64,000 bases of DNA, from NCBI GenBank assembly GCA_958496175.1, contig OY292274.1:60522630-60586629 (forward strand). Reading direction: 5' to 3'. How positions within the stretch are numbered: position 1 is the first letter of the stretch; each line of letters starts with the position of its first letter. The notes beneath the pieces were generated by a model that saw nothing but the letters and a program-made list of their open reading frames with translations, ran no database searches and was not told the DNA's origin. Shown in pieces: positions 24,706 through 35,459 of this stretch. The DNA comes from Sisyra terminalis. Taxonomy: Eukaryota > Arthropoda > Insecta > Neuroptera > Sisyridae. The translations under genes and the position numbers were made by a program.

Positions 24706-26504
24706 TTATTCTTTGCTAATGATTTTCTCATATGATGGCGGTGGTGATTCATCGTTCAAAGTAAAATCTTCTTGGTTTATTTCGTCATTATTTTGTGGCG
24801 GCAATAATATTGCAATGTGATACGGTGGCGGAGGTGGCACCGAATTTACTGCACTATTGTTGGAATGAATAGAAATTTCTAAACGTTGTAATGCTGACCC
24901 AAAAGATGTGAGATCTTCCTGTGACTGTATCTGAAAAAAACGTTTAAAATTTGTTCCATTAAATATATATTTTTTTTTAGTTTTAAAATAGCTATTCTAG
25001 GAATTGCCCAGGATTACTGTGAATCCTCTACTCTATTTAAGACATTTTACGTATACCTATAGGATTGGAAATAACTAAGAAAACAGGGGAAAGCATTGTG
25101 CTAGGAAAGCTTTAAAATATGACGTTGAAGAAGAATGAAAACAAGGGATTCTCAGAGAAAAAGTATTCACATATAATGTCCAGGGAGGAAACTGGAAGGT
25201 TCTAAGAAAGAAGGAAGAAGAAGGACTGAAATTAAACTTACTTGTTCAGATATATTGTCATTTGCATAGTTATTGTTTTGTTGAACATTAGATGCTGAAT
25301 TTGACGAAACGCTTGAGCGAACAATTCCGGAATTACGAACATTTTCTTGATATTGGGGCGCAGTTACCATTGTTTCAAACATATCCCAAGGAGATTCGCT
25401 CCGACACTTACTTATATAATAACTTCCTACTAACGCTATAACCAACACTATCAATAAGACTAATACCTAGAAAAAATTTAAATGTAATGAATGAACTGAG
25501 AACCAATTTCAATGATATATTTACTTGATTGCTAAAGTAAAATTTGGCACTGCCGATGAAGAAAGTCAATAGAGTGATTGAAATCCACAAACTACTGCAT
25601 TTGATTCTTGGTTCCGAGGATAAATGTGCGTTTTGGTGGGCTGCCTGTGGCACACTGACCACGGGTGCTTCTACTAGAACTCCATTGTCGATTTCGACAA
25701 TGTGATTGGAAATGCTATTGTTGACAGGGCTTGTTGGTGTGCGATGAATTGCATAATGGGCTTCTCGATGGTTTTGATTGGAGCTTGCAAGTGCTCCACT
25801 ACTAAAAGAATAAAAGGGAGTCATATCAGCATGCTAGCTGAAGAATAAGATTAAATTTTCGAGGTGAACCCGTTAATTTAAGCTTTTTAGTTTTTGGTTA
25901 CTGTGAAAGAGATTGATGTCGATAGTTGGATGAGGGATGATGAGAACGGTGCGAGTGGTAGTTGCGAGCTGATCGTGAACTTCCACTGTTGGTGGTTGGG
26001 ACAATGCTGTCGATGGACTGGAAACGATGCACTGGTGTCACCATGGATTTAGCTGGGCCAACACCGCCACCACTATTGGGACGAGCTAACCCACTGCCAC
26101 TACCGCCGCCCCAAACTCCCGAAGACCTTCGCGGATGAGATCGCGAAAAAGACCGGCTACTTCCTGTAATTTGAAGCAAACCATCCACTTAGCGAATTAT
26201 TAAGAAAGTCAGTTTTCGTCAAATTGTACATAACTGCCATTGTAATGTATGAGAAGTCAGAATCTAGAAGCCAGTATAAGAATTAAATTGTAGACTTCAA
26301 ACAAGAGCTTTTACCTAATGATGATACCTAATGAATAATTTACAAATTGGGTCAAAAAAAAATCATAAAGAACTTTGGATTTTTTTTGTTAAGAGGTATT
26401 AAAAGATAAAACGTTTTAAGCCAACCTGCAGAAAGTGAAGATGGAACACGGTGTCGACCACTAAAACCGCACGTTTGACTTCTTTTATCAATCCAAAAAT
26501 GCAT
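24706..26504 (-). CDS. Two-pass membrane protein with PPxY motifs
   Basis: I do not recognise this family. Exons: 26504-26426, 26163-25902, 25801-25525, 25466-25242 and 24930-24706. They join in phase to 355 aa. The N-terminal third is basic and rich in Ser, Gly and His (RSSGVWGGGSGSG). Two adjacent membrane segments sit at about residues 184-205 (SLWISITLLTFFIGSAKFYF) and 207-224 (VLVLLIVLVIALVGSYYI), forming a hairpin. The cytosolic-type tail carries PPPPPY and PPPSYEKI, two PPxY motifs of the kind bound by WW domains of Nedd4-type ubiquitin ligases. The exon 1 donor (GTTGGC) is weak, so the 26-codon N-terminus starting MHFWIDKRSQ is less certain. An internal start within exon 2 is an alternative. 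A role as a ubiquitin-ligase adaptor is inference. Confidence 0.7.
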
Positions 26505-29500
26505 GTGGATCACGAAATTAATATCAAAAATAAATCACTTGTGATTCAATTCGTTTACGGCTGCCTGGACTAATTCTTATCGAAATTCGTGCCAACAAAG
26601 ACCCAATTTCTGCAACAAAATCAGAGAGACAATGTGAAAAGAAATGCATCGTATTGAAGGCTTTCAAAAGCTATAGGCAAACCGAGAAGCTACTTCAGGG
26701 AAATCTTGAAACTCTAAAAGCTCTTGCACTGCTTTTATCCTTTTGTTCAAAAACAATAAAGCACTTATTCGTTAAAACAATGTACGCTGCCATTGGTGAG
26801 TTTCAAGGACCGTTTTGATTTGGCTTAGTCGCGCGATTTTCCTCGCGAATTTTCCAAGATTCACTAACGAAAAGCAATAATTGTGATAGGAAGTTACTGG
26901 GTGCAATTGGTTTTAGTTTCGTTAATGCGCTCGGAGCCACAATACGCTCGTGAAGAGTGCAATAATTTCCAACATACATACGGACATGGAAAGCAAGTAA
27001 TGTGCGCCAATTGTCTGCATAATTTGAGTAATCACATCAACAATACATCCGTCTGAGTACCGTTGGGAAAAGTAGTTGATGTAACACGAATCGTTAATGG
27101 AATAAAAATATATGAGTTTCATTCTTTCATTGGAAAAATATGCTTGACAATGTTTTGTATCGTCCCGTCCGTCCGATAAGCTCGATTAAAACAGACGTAG
27201 TACACTTTCAGAGCTTTTATGCAAGTGGAACGTAGTTTGCAGCTTGAAGCTTACACTGTCTCGCCTACGACCACAATATCGTATCGAGCTTGACAATATG
27301 TCAAAGCTCGCAGAGCTTTCGTGCTATACAGATTTTGCGCACATGCTCGAACAGTCGTAGCTCTAAGTTAAAAATGATGCAAGTTTAAGTTTTACTTCTT
27401 TTTGCAATTAATTTCGTTGAAAATCTGCATGACGAAATCAAGATTAAATCCTATTATTCCGCAAATTTCAAATCTCAATTAGTAATTGAAAGTCGAGGAA
27501 AAGCAAATGATTGTATGTTATTTACTTGAACTTGAGCAACAATCAAGTCTTTTGAACCTAACGATTAATTTACAATACATGAAAGGTTCTTTTTAAACTC
27601 AAAACGTATTTTCAATATAGCTGCAATAAATTTCTATTTTGTTTGATAAATGATCATCAAACAAATGGTCAAAAGAAGTGGCTAATTGATGAAAACCATT
27701 TTTTTCAAAGAATTCACTCGTAATTGGTTTAATTATAAAAACCGATACAATCAGTTCGGAAAAACAACAAAAAAGTTAATCGTTTTCCGTGAAAAAATCA
27801 AATATTTTTTTTAGATCATAATCAGATTACACTTATTCAAACATGTGGAGCGTAAATCATTTTTTTTTGCGATTTGCGGAAATGGAAAAACCGAAATGCG
27901 CTTTTGGTCATTGCCTATTTTGTTGCACGAGTTAATTGTAAGACAATTCAGCAGATTGCTCTTATTGGGATCAATTTAGTGAGAGGCAATCCGATCACTT
28001 TTCGACGTGTGTTTAACATTGCCGTCGAATAATTGAATTCTTTGCTCAGAAAGTGAATGAGATTGACTTTCATTTTCGACGACAGAACAACAACAAAAAA
28101 AAATGATGAGGAAACCATATCAAGACAAAAGGCTAGGATTTAACGGATTGATGTAAGAAATTCGGATGAGTTTTTCTTCTCGGTAATTCAATTTTTGACT
28201 TAAGATAATTCCGTTTTTTTTTTTAAGTGACTATTAGGTAATAGTAACATCAATACTAGTTGAGGAAATTTACCATGAACTTCTCTCAATTCAACAAAAA
28301 TCACTTTTACATTGTCAATTCAATTTTTATTTTTACTTTACTTTTCTTCCATTTGTAATTTTATAGTCTTATTTTTCAGTGTTTCAGAAAGTATTATTCT
28401 GATAGTCTTACACTAAACATATTATTAAAACTCTTCAAATATATCAAATGACTCAAATTAGCCAAGTTTCATATTTACTAATACAATTCGATACTTATAA
28501 TTTTTCAAACGACTTTAATTTTTTTAATTTATTTTAGTCAAACTAAATATTATAATTGAATTTAAACTTCAAACAAAAAACATTTCCAATTTTAGTTAAC
28601 TTTAGTGGAGATTTTCTTTTTAATTTCTTTTCTTTTTTGCAAAATTTGACTTTCTAAATGTATTATACTACATTCTAAGTTCAATGAAAGATTTTTTTTC
28701 AAACCAAAGAAAAAAATATTGTTTTACCCTTAGATGCATCAATAATAATTGGACCAATTTAAAGGATTAGATTGAACGGTTTTATATATTCTGCAGAATG
28801 CAGACAATTGCTGGCAGCTTTCTTTAATCAATCTTGATCAGTTTGATTTTGAACATGTAATCAAAGAAAAAACGTTACTTTCATACATTTGCGGAAATAG
28901 ATCCTCAAAAAATCCAATTACTAATATACTGACGTCAAATAATTGCCAAGTGGCCACAAAATTAATTTACTTTTTTTAATAATCTACAAATGAAATCATG
29001 AATTATAGATATTTCTTCCTCGTATCCTCTCGATTTCTGTGTTTTAGACGCTGTGAGAAAGTAAAAGTCAAACACCAAAAACAGAAAAAAAAATTAAACC
29101 AAACCCAAAAAATCGTGTTATATTTCAGAAGGGTAATAATTATGAATATAGTATGGTCTTTTTCATTTGTATTTTTTGAAAACGTCTTAAAAATTTTGTA
29201 TAATATAAATGAAGAAATTTAAAAACAAATTATGGCTTAACAAAACTTTAATCAAACTTAAAAAAATATTTTTCACTTAATTTTTAATTATTTTATGTTT
29301 CTGTTTCCTGCCGTACCTCTGATTCAAGTTTCCGGATAGCTGAGCTTTCTCTTTCTCCAATCGGTCTTCGGCAAAACTATTTAGTTCAATATTTCAACAA
29401 GTCCAGGATTCCAATCCTTCTTCTTCCATTTTTCTTAAATTTTCCAATTTTCCTTCTAAACATCCAATACTATTTCCTTTCAAAATATGATTTATTCAGT

Positions 29501-30201
29501 TCGGTTTTTTCTGGTCACCACATCGATTATCATTCTTCATTGATTCAATTTATCCATTATTTTTCTCCAGCACCACAACTAATGGTTTTGAAAGATAGAA
29601 ATTCATAGAGTACCTCTATAGAATATTACAATAAAGACAAAAATGTTTACTTTCAGATATGTATTGACTGTTAAATATTTTATTCAAAAAGTAATTTCTT
29701 CTTTGTAATCAGTAATATGTTTTACTTATGTTCCAAACAATCAATGAAATAATATTTACTTTATTAAATTTTATATAGTATTGTTATGTTTAGTTGTTGC
29801 CGTTAGAGTTATTGTATCATAATTTGATATTAATTATGTACTTTTAAAAGATCATGATATCATTACATAATTTTTATCTTTTAGTGTAAACTTTTGTAAT
29901 ATTTAAATCATTGAATAAAATAAAAACTGCTATAAAGAAAAATGGTAAATTATTAGTTAATTAACACTTTTTGTTGAGTAAGGAATATGATAACAAAGAT
30001 GTCAATGAAATATATTTTTTAATTTTCTTACATAATAATATTGATTTGTGGAAATCTCTCGATCAAATTTCCCCAACAACTGCAACCATTTCATTCAAAT
30101 AAACATTCATCGCTATATTGAACTTAATTATTAGATATGTCAATGAAATGGAGATGTAATAATTTGAATGGGTAAATCTTAATGAATTTGAAAGCAATAA
30201 A
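26505..30201. other. Gene-poor upstream region
   Basis: Nearly 3.7 kb without a supportable gene. The part next to the PPxY gene (26500-27360) is less AT-rich and probably includes its 5' UTR and promoter. At 27285-27310 there is an imperfect palindrome, CGAGCTTGACA then TGTCAAAGCTCG. A pyrimidine-rich stretch at about 29290-29600 has no convincing frame on either strand. Confidence 0.45.
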
Positions 30202-30255
30202 CATGCACCGGAGGGTGCATGGGGTTAATGAACTGCTCCCATGAATCGGCAGTTC
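30202..30255. repeat. Two adjacent stem-loops
   Basis: CATGCACC (30202-30209) pairs perfectly with GGTGCATG (30214-30221) across a GGAG loop. Eight bases later GAACTGC (30230-30236) pairs with GCAGTTC (30249-30255). They lie about 230-280 bp upstream of the TATA box of the glycine-rich protein gene and stand out from AT-rich flanks. Dyad-symmetric transcription-factor sites are one possibility. Confidence 0.55.
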
Positions 30256-30481
30256 TTGGCAAAAAGTTCTAAAAAGTTATAGTTATTAACTTATTTTGAA
30301 GTCGCCAAGATCTAAGAGGAGTATGTCAAAGTAAATGGAAAAGTAATTTGTTGCAATTCCCTTGAATTCAACACCGAATGTGCACTGTGGAGAAGGTATT
30401 TTCCTCCTACCTGGTGATTTTGGCCCCCGTAGGTGAAAGTGACAACAAAACGAGCCACTGACAAACCTTTCTTCCGACCAA

Positions 30482-30489
30482 TATAAAAG
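30482..30489 (+). promoter_or_regulatory. TATA box of the glycine-rich gene
   Basis: TATAAAAG lies 74 bp upstream of the start codon. It predicts a transcription start near 30512 and a 5' UTR of about 45 nt. A strong TATA box is typical of highly expressed, stage-specific insect cuticle genes. Confidence 0.8.
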
Positions 30490-30555
30490 GTTTAGATCGC
30501 TTCAATCGAATCATAAATTATTTGGCAACTGGTACTATTACAATAATTTCTCGTG

Positions 30556-31530
30556 ATGTTTGTAAGTTGTGGCGATAATAAAAACCGTATTGGGATTTAA
30601 ATTTGTTTCTTTTTTCAGATTAAAGCTTTAGTATTTTGTGTAATCCTTGTGCTTATTAAAGCCGAGGGATATGATCAAGGAAGTTCTGGAGGATATGGTT
30701 CTTCCAGTTCAAGCGGAGATTACGGAAGCTCCGGAGGATATGATGGATCAAGTGGTGGATTTTCTGGTAGCTACGGAACGTCTGGTGGCTCGGAAGGATA
30801 TGGCTCAACTGGAGGATTTTCCGGAGGTTATGGCGGAGTAGGAGGACATGGTTCTTCTGGATATGGTTCTGGTTCAATTGAACTTAGTGGAGGTCAAGGA
30901 GGATATGGTGGTGGCCAAGGAGGATACGGTGGTGGTCAAGGAGGATATGGTGGTGGTCAAGGAGGATACGGTGGTGGTCAAGGAGGATATGGTGGTCACG
31001 AAAGTTTTAGCTCTGGAAGTGGTTACGAATCAAACAGCGCTGGCGGTTACGACCACGGCAACTTTGGAGGAAATAGCTACGGAGGAAACAGCTACGGAGG
31101 AAGTTCCCACGCTCAACCAATCAGTCAAACAATTGAAATCCACAAATCAGTTCGAATTCCCGTCTATAAACATATCACCGTTCCCGTACCACAAGCCGTT
31201 CCTGTTCCCGTTCCCCAACCAATTGCCATTCCAGTTCCAGTTCCCCATCCCGTTCAAATTCAAGTACCACAACCCGTCGCCGTTCCCGTAGTAAAAACCA
31301 TTACAATTCCCATCGAAAAGCCAGTTCCCTATCCCGTCTACAAGGAAGTTCCATATCCCATCGAAAAACCAGTTCCTGTGAGAGTTGAAAAGCAAATTCA
31401 AATCCACGTTCCCAAACCATATCCAGTTAAAGTTCCTGTTTATAAAACAATCGTTCATCACAAAGTCGAACAAAGCCATGGTGGAGGATACGGAGGTCAT
31501 GGGGGTCATGGAGGCCACGGTCATTATTAA
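30556..31530 (+). CDS. Secreted glycine-rich / VP-repeat cuticle-type protein
   Basis: Two exons: 30556-30561 (Met-Phe only) and 30619-31530, 305 aa. A tiny first exon followed by a short intron inside the signal peptide is typical of insect cuticular genes. The signal peptide is about residues 1-17 (MFIKALVFCVILVLIKA). Residues 19-160 are Gly/Ser/Tyr-rich, including five near-perfect 21-nt tandem units encoding GGQGGYG at 30889-31000. Residues about 165-285 are a Pro/Val periodic region with repeats such as VPVPQPI, PIEKPVPYPV and VPVYK. The end is GHGGHGGHGHY. The VP-periodic part resembles the insect Vajk (Nasiae) barrier/cuticle proteins, and I infer an apical extracellular-matrix or cuticle role. 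It is convergent with the protease homologue gene. Confidence 0.85.
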
Positions 31531-31607
31531 AAAGAATTGTTGTTAATGTTGTTGTTAGTCAATTGTTGATTTTTATATTGTTAAAAAAATGACTTTAATT
31601 GTTGTAA

Positions 31608-31613
31608 AATAAA
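31608..31613 (+). terminator. Poly(A) signal of the glycine-rich gene
   Basis: AATAAA lies 77 bp after the stop codon, overlapping a second AATAAA at 31612. The short 3' UTR fits a compact cuticle gene. Confidence 0.6.
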
Positions 31614-31943
31614 TAAATGTTTTTCATTTTAATATTGTTGTCTCAATTTAGCTGTAAAACCCATTTTTCATTTTCTCAACTTTCTTTTCAATAATTTCTT
31701 TTTTTTAGTTATTCTGAAACAAAGTATACTAACAATTAGGTTTTTAAATTTAAAAAAAAATCTTATTGCTTATATAATCATACATTTAATATTAACAATG
31801 AACACATATTTTTTTTCAACTTATTATTGAATAGAACTTATTTTGTAATAACGGAAATGCGGAAGTGAATGGAAGAAGGTAAATTAAGATCGTGCAATTT
31901 GTAACATTTTTTTTCCATATATATTTTTAAAGCCAATCATTTC

Positions 31944-33037
31944 TTAATTTTTGTTTGGTTTTTTTAAGAGATCAGGTAGTGACGGTTTTGATGGTGTTGA
32001 TACTTCTTTGTAAGCGTTAATGAAATTTAAGAACTGGAAAACATTTATGTAAATCGTATTGGGCGTCCAAGTACAACCAACTTGGTCGACAATTCCCAGT
32101 AATACGTTTCCGTTGGTCACCAGCGGTGATCCTTCATCAAACTATAAAGGATAAATCAAATTTAGTTAATATTAATGCAATATTATTAGTTTCCCTTAAG
32201 AAAGATATGAATTAATGTTAACTAAAAACTATTTTTAAGAAGTAATTCAGTAAAGATATTTATATGTTTTGATATTTATGTGAAATAAATACTTACGTAG
32301 CAAGTATTTTTTGAAGGGTCTGAATTTGCAGCACAGAAAGTTCCGTCGAGAAAATCACATCCAGGAGATAAATTATCAACGTTTTGGGTGATGCTCGTAA
32401 GATCATTACTGGGTGTTGGATTTTTTGGATCAAACTTTAATTAAAAAAAGAAAATTAAAAGTAATTAATAAATATTAATACCTATTCAAGAAAATACCGT
32501 ATTTGCACCCCAGCCACCAACGACTCCAACGGTTGATGATGAAACATCAGTAATGGGTAATGCCACCGGTTTAACAAAACATTGATCGGTAATTTGGAAT
32601 GGTAATTTGATGATCGCTAAATTACCAGTTGGATCACGTATAAATTCATCAAATTTAATTGGTGAAATATTGTTTGGATTCAACTTAGAGACTCCGACTG
32701 TAATGGAATAATCTGCGGCATCTAAATATCTAGAAATATTTAAAAACAAATAGAAAAAAAAAATAGAAAAAAGCTTTTAAAGCAATATTTACAACGGTGG
32801 GGCTTTAGTTAGAATTGTCATTGAATCGATTACAACTCCGGATCCCACAATATTATTTTTGTAGTATAATGTTGCCATATAAAGTAAATCTTGGCGACCA
32901 GGGGTTTCTCCATTTAGAATTCCTACCAATAATTAAAAAAAACGTTGCATTTATCGAGGAATTAATTTAAACAAAGTTTTTTTCTTACCCAAAGTTGTGC
33001 CACAGCAAACCAGTAATAGAAGCACTACAGTTTTCAT
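31944..33037 (-). CDS. Chymotrypsin-fold serine protease homologue (inactive)
   Basis: Secreted S1-family pseudo-protease. Exons: 33037-32989, 32922-32793, 32729-32498, 32434-32297 and 32141-31944. They give 248 aa in frame. The signal peptide MKTVVLLLLVCCGTTLG precedes ILNG, the IVGG-like mature start. The three catalytic positions appear lost. The usual LTAAHC block reads LTKAPP, the DIAL block reads GNLAIIKL, and GDSGGP reads FDEGSP, so Glu sits at the serine position. The fold signatures VGGWGANT, FCAA and CTWTP remain. Known insect protease homologues act as cofactors or decoys in proteolytic cascades such as melanisation. That role here is inference. No clip domain is seen. Confidence 0.88.
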
Positions 33038-33096
33038 GTTGAGTTAATTGAGTTAATTCTACTACAGAATGTGCTCTTTTAGGTAGAACAAATTTT

Positions 33097-33104
33097 CTTT
33101 TATA
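33097..33104 (-). promoter_or_regulatory. TATA box of the protease homologue gene
   Basis: On the minus strand TATAAAAG lies 60 bp upstream of the start codon, predicting a very short 5' UTR of roughly 30-35 nt. This is a compact, strong promoter like that of the neighbouring cuticle-type gene. Confidence 0.75.
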
Positions 33105-35036
33105 CCCAAAAATAATCGCAAAATTAATTTGGTGTAATCTTTGTATACTACAAAAATATATTTTATCAATGTGTTTCAAGAATTCTATTTTTTAACTACT
33201 TTTGTTAAGTTATTCCAAGAAAGATTTCGTATCTTTGATTTAAAATTTTTGATATTAAATATAGAATCTCTGACGAATCAGCCCTACGTTGTATATTGGA
33301 GTAATAATAAAAGTATTACGTTTGTAGAAAATTTTGGCTCCCTACAAGTTTATAAACGGTATATTTATCAAACATCAACACATCTTCATCCTCTACAATC
33401 TTATTTGTTGTAAAATTATTCGGAGTTACAAGTGTGTTATGTTTAAAAAAAATAATGACCGAATAATAGTTATAATATGTGGTATTCAATCGCTCATGAG
33501 TTATGTTAAGGGATTTTTTTTTATTTATTTTACTAAGGGATTTAAGACTATTTGATTTGTTTTAAATGTGTAGAAAAGGTGATTTCTTTAAAATAACGCA
33601 TTAATTTTAATATTTTAATATTGATTTTGCATGTACAACTTTTAATGTGTTTTCAAAATATATTACACTTTTAAAGATAAAATATATGATTATACAATTA
33701 ATTCCTAACTTATGATAAACATATATCACTTGTTTGTATCTAGAAAACTAGAAATTATTTTTCACGGAAATAAATTCTATTATTACAATTTTAAGTGATT
33801 GATAACAATGTAAGATAAAAGTTTCATGGGGGAATTTTTGAGTGTTTTTAAATTTAAATTTTTTGGATAACACTTATGTATTGATAATTTGATTATATAA
33901 AAAATAAGGACCGTTTCCAATTTAGTTGATCAAAGAGAATTCCGAAATTAATGTAATTTAAATTATATTATATTATAAACGAATTAGTTAATTAATAGAT
34001 CCCCGTTATAATTTTTTCAAAAGCAAGTATCGAGTGTATTAGTAAATTAAAATTAAATAACTAATTAAAATAGTGAAAACCAGCTAAATCCGGGATTTTT
34101 CAATGTTGTTAATTTTTCACAAAATCACATCTTATTTCGTTTCGCACTTAAACATTTTTAGGTATATTTAAAGCAGCTACCTAAAAACGATAATACTTTA
34201 GCGATTTAGGTCATAAAGGACTCAAAAAATTATTAAAACTTTAACAAAATGCAGCAATAGTTTCTTAATTTTTTTTATATACCAACCTTAGATTGGAATA
34301 TATTTAAGGTGTAGCAATTGGAAGTTTTAGTTTATTAGTTTTAGTTTGGACTTTTATACCGGTTCCAAACACAAGAACCTATTAAATAACAGAGAATTTA
34401 AAAAAAATTGTCGATAGTGCTCGTAGTACTCTTACTGGTACATAATAATCTTACGAGTAATAATATTCGTGTATTAATATGGAACTTGAAACCAATTTTC
34501 ATTCATTCAGATTTCAAAAAATTATAAATAAATCCGATGATAATAAATGAGCATTACAAATTCTTCATTTACGTAGATGTGGTTCGGAAAGTGGAGATTT
34601 TTTGGTTTTACTTCAAAGTAAAATCATATAAATAGGTTCTTCCTCGAATTGGAAAACTAAAAGTTAAATCTAATTAACTAAACTGGTTTACTTCTTGAAA
34701 ATCATTTATTTTTTTATATTTTTTTTACAGAAAGATAAAAACTTAAATATTTTATTCAAATAACAAAAAAAAATTTAAAGTTTGTCAATGAATATCATAA
34801 AATGTATATTTTTCATAAAAATTACGGATTTAAATTCCATTAAAAATTTAGAAATTTGAGGATGTCATGGATCACATGGATCATGTTCTCAAAAAATACT
34901 AAAATACTAACAAAAATTATTTAATCTAAATTAATTAATAATCTATAGATATTGTACCGATGTTTATTTTCCAAGAACACTTTAAAAATTAACTAGTTTA
35001 ATTTGTTTTGAATGTCGCGCATATTTTCTTTGGGAA
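33105..35036. other. AT-rich intergenic region
   Basis: About 1.9 kb with long A/T runs. No gene, RNA or repeat family that I can support. Confidence 0.5.
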
Positions 35037-35261
35037 ATGAGACAAAGCCATCTATGGTCGGGACTACAAAGCTCTTGTTGGGAAAATTATCACTTGGGGC
35101 GCAGTCCGGGAGCTGAACAAATAACCGTACGTCAATTGATAGACCTATCCGACAACGACAAGAGATACATAATTAAAGCAATAGAAAGAAACACAATTCG
35201 AAAAATTTCAACTTTCTTGTGTTGTCAAATCCCGGAATCTATCCTTATCAGAGATTTATAA
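35037..35261 (+). CDS. Unassigned 74-codon open frame
   Basis: Starts with ATG and runs to TAA, in a patch clearly richer in G and C than its surroundings. The segment RQLIDLSDNDKRYIIKAIERN is loosely reminiscent of the N-terminal DNA-binding region of Tc1-type transposases, but no DDE motifs follow and no terminal inverted repeats were found. It might be a transposon fragment, part of the RIC8 5' region (start codon 200 bp downstream), or chance. Confidence 0.2.
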   Translation: MRQSHLWSGLQSSCWENYHLGRSPGAEQITVRQLIDLSDNDKRYIIKAIERNTIRKISTFLCCQIPESILIRDL

Positions 35262-35459
35262 TGCAATTTTCTGTTCCCTGCAAATTTCTGTAACACTATT
35301 TCACATCGCGTTTACATTTCAAAGGCTTCACAACTTGACGCTGTGGAAACCTTTCAAAAATGTGAAGAGTAGCTCTATAATACTTCATAATAATTAAGTA
35401 GAAATCATTTTCATTAAACTTATCTTTCTATTTAAAATGTAATCATAGAAAGTTGTACA

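Noticed and set aside
29290..29600. Possible decayed coiled-coil exon in pyrimidine-rich DNA
   Set aside because: On the minus strand only short Glu/Lys-rich frames appear, broken by stops. This is what purine-rich DNA gives by chance.
31147..31524. 125-codon minus-strand frame opposite the cuticle-type gene
   Set aside because: An antisense artefact of the Pro/Val periodic coding sequence, with no promoter or splice signals.
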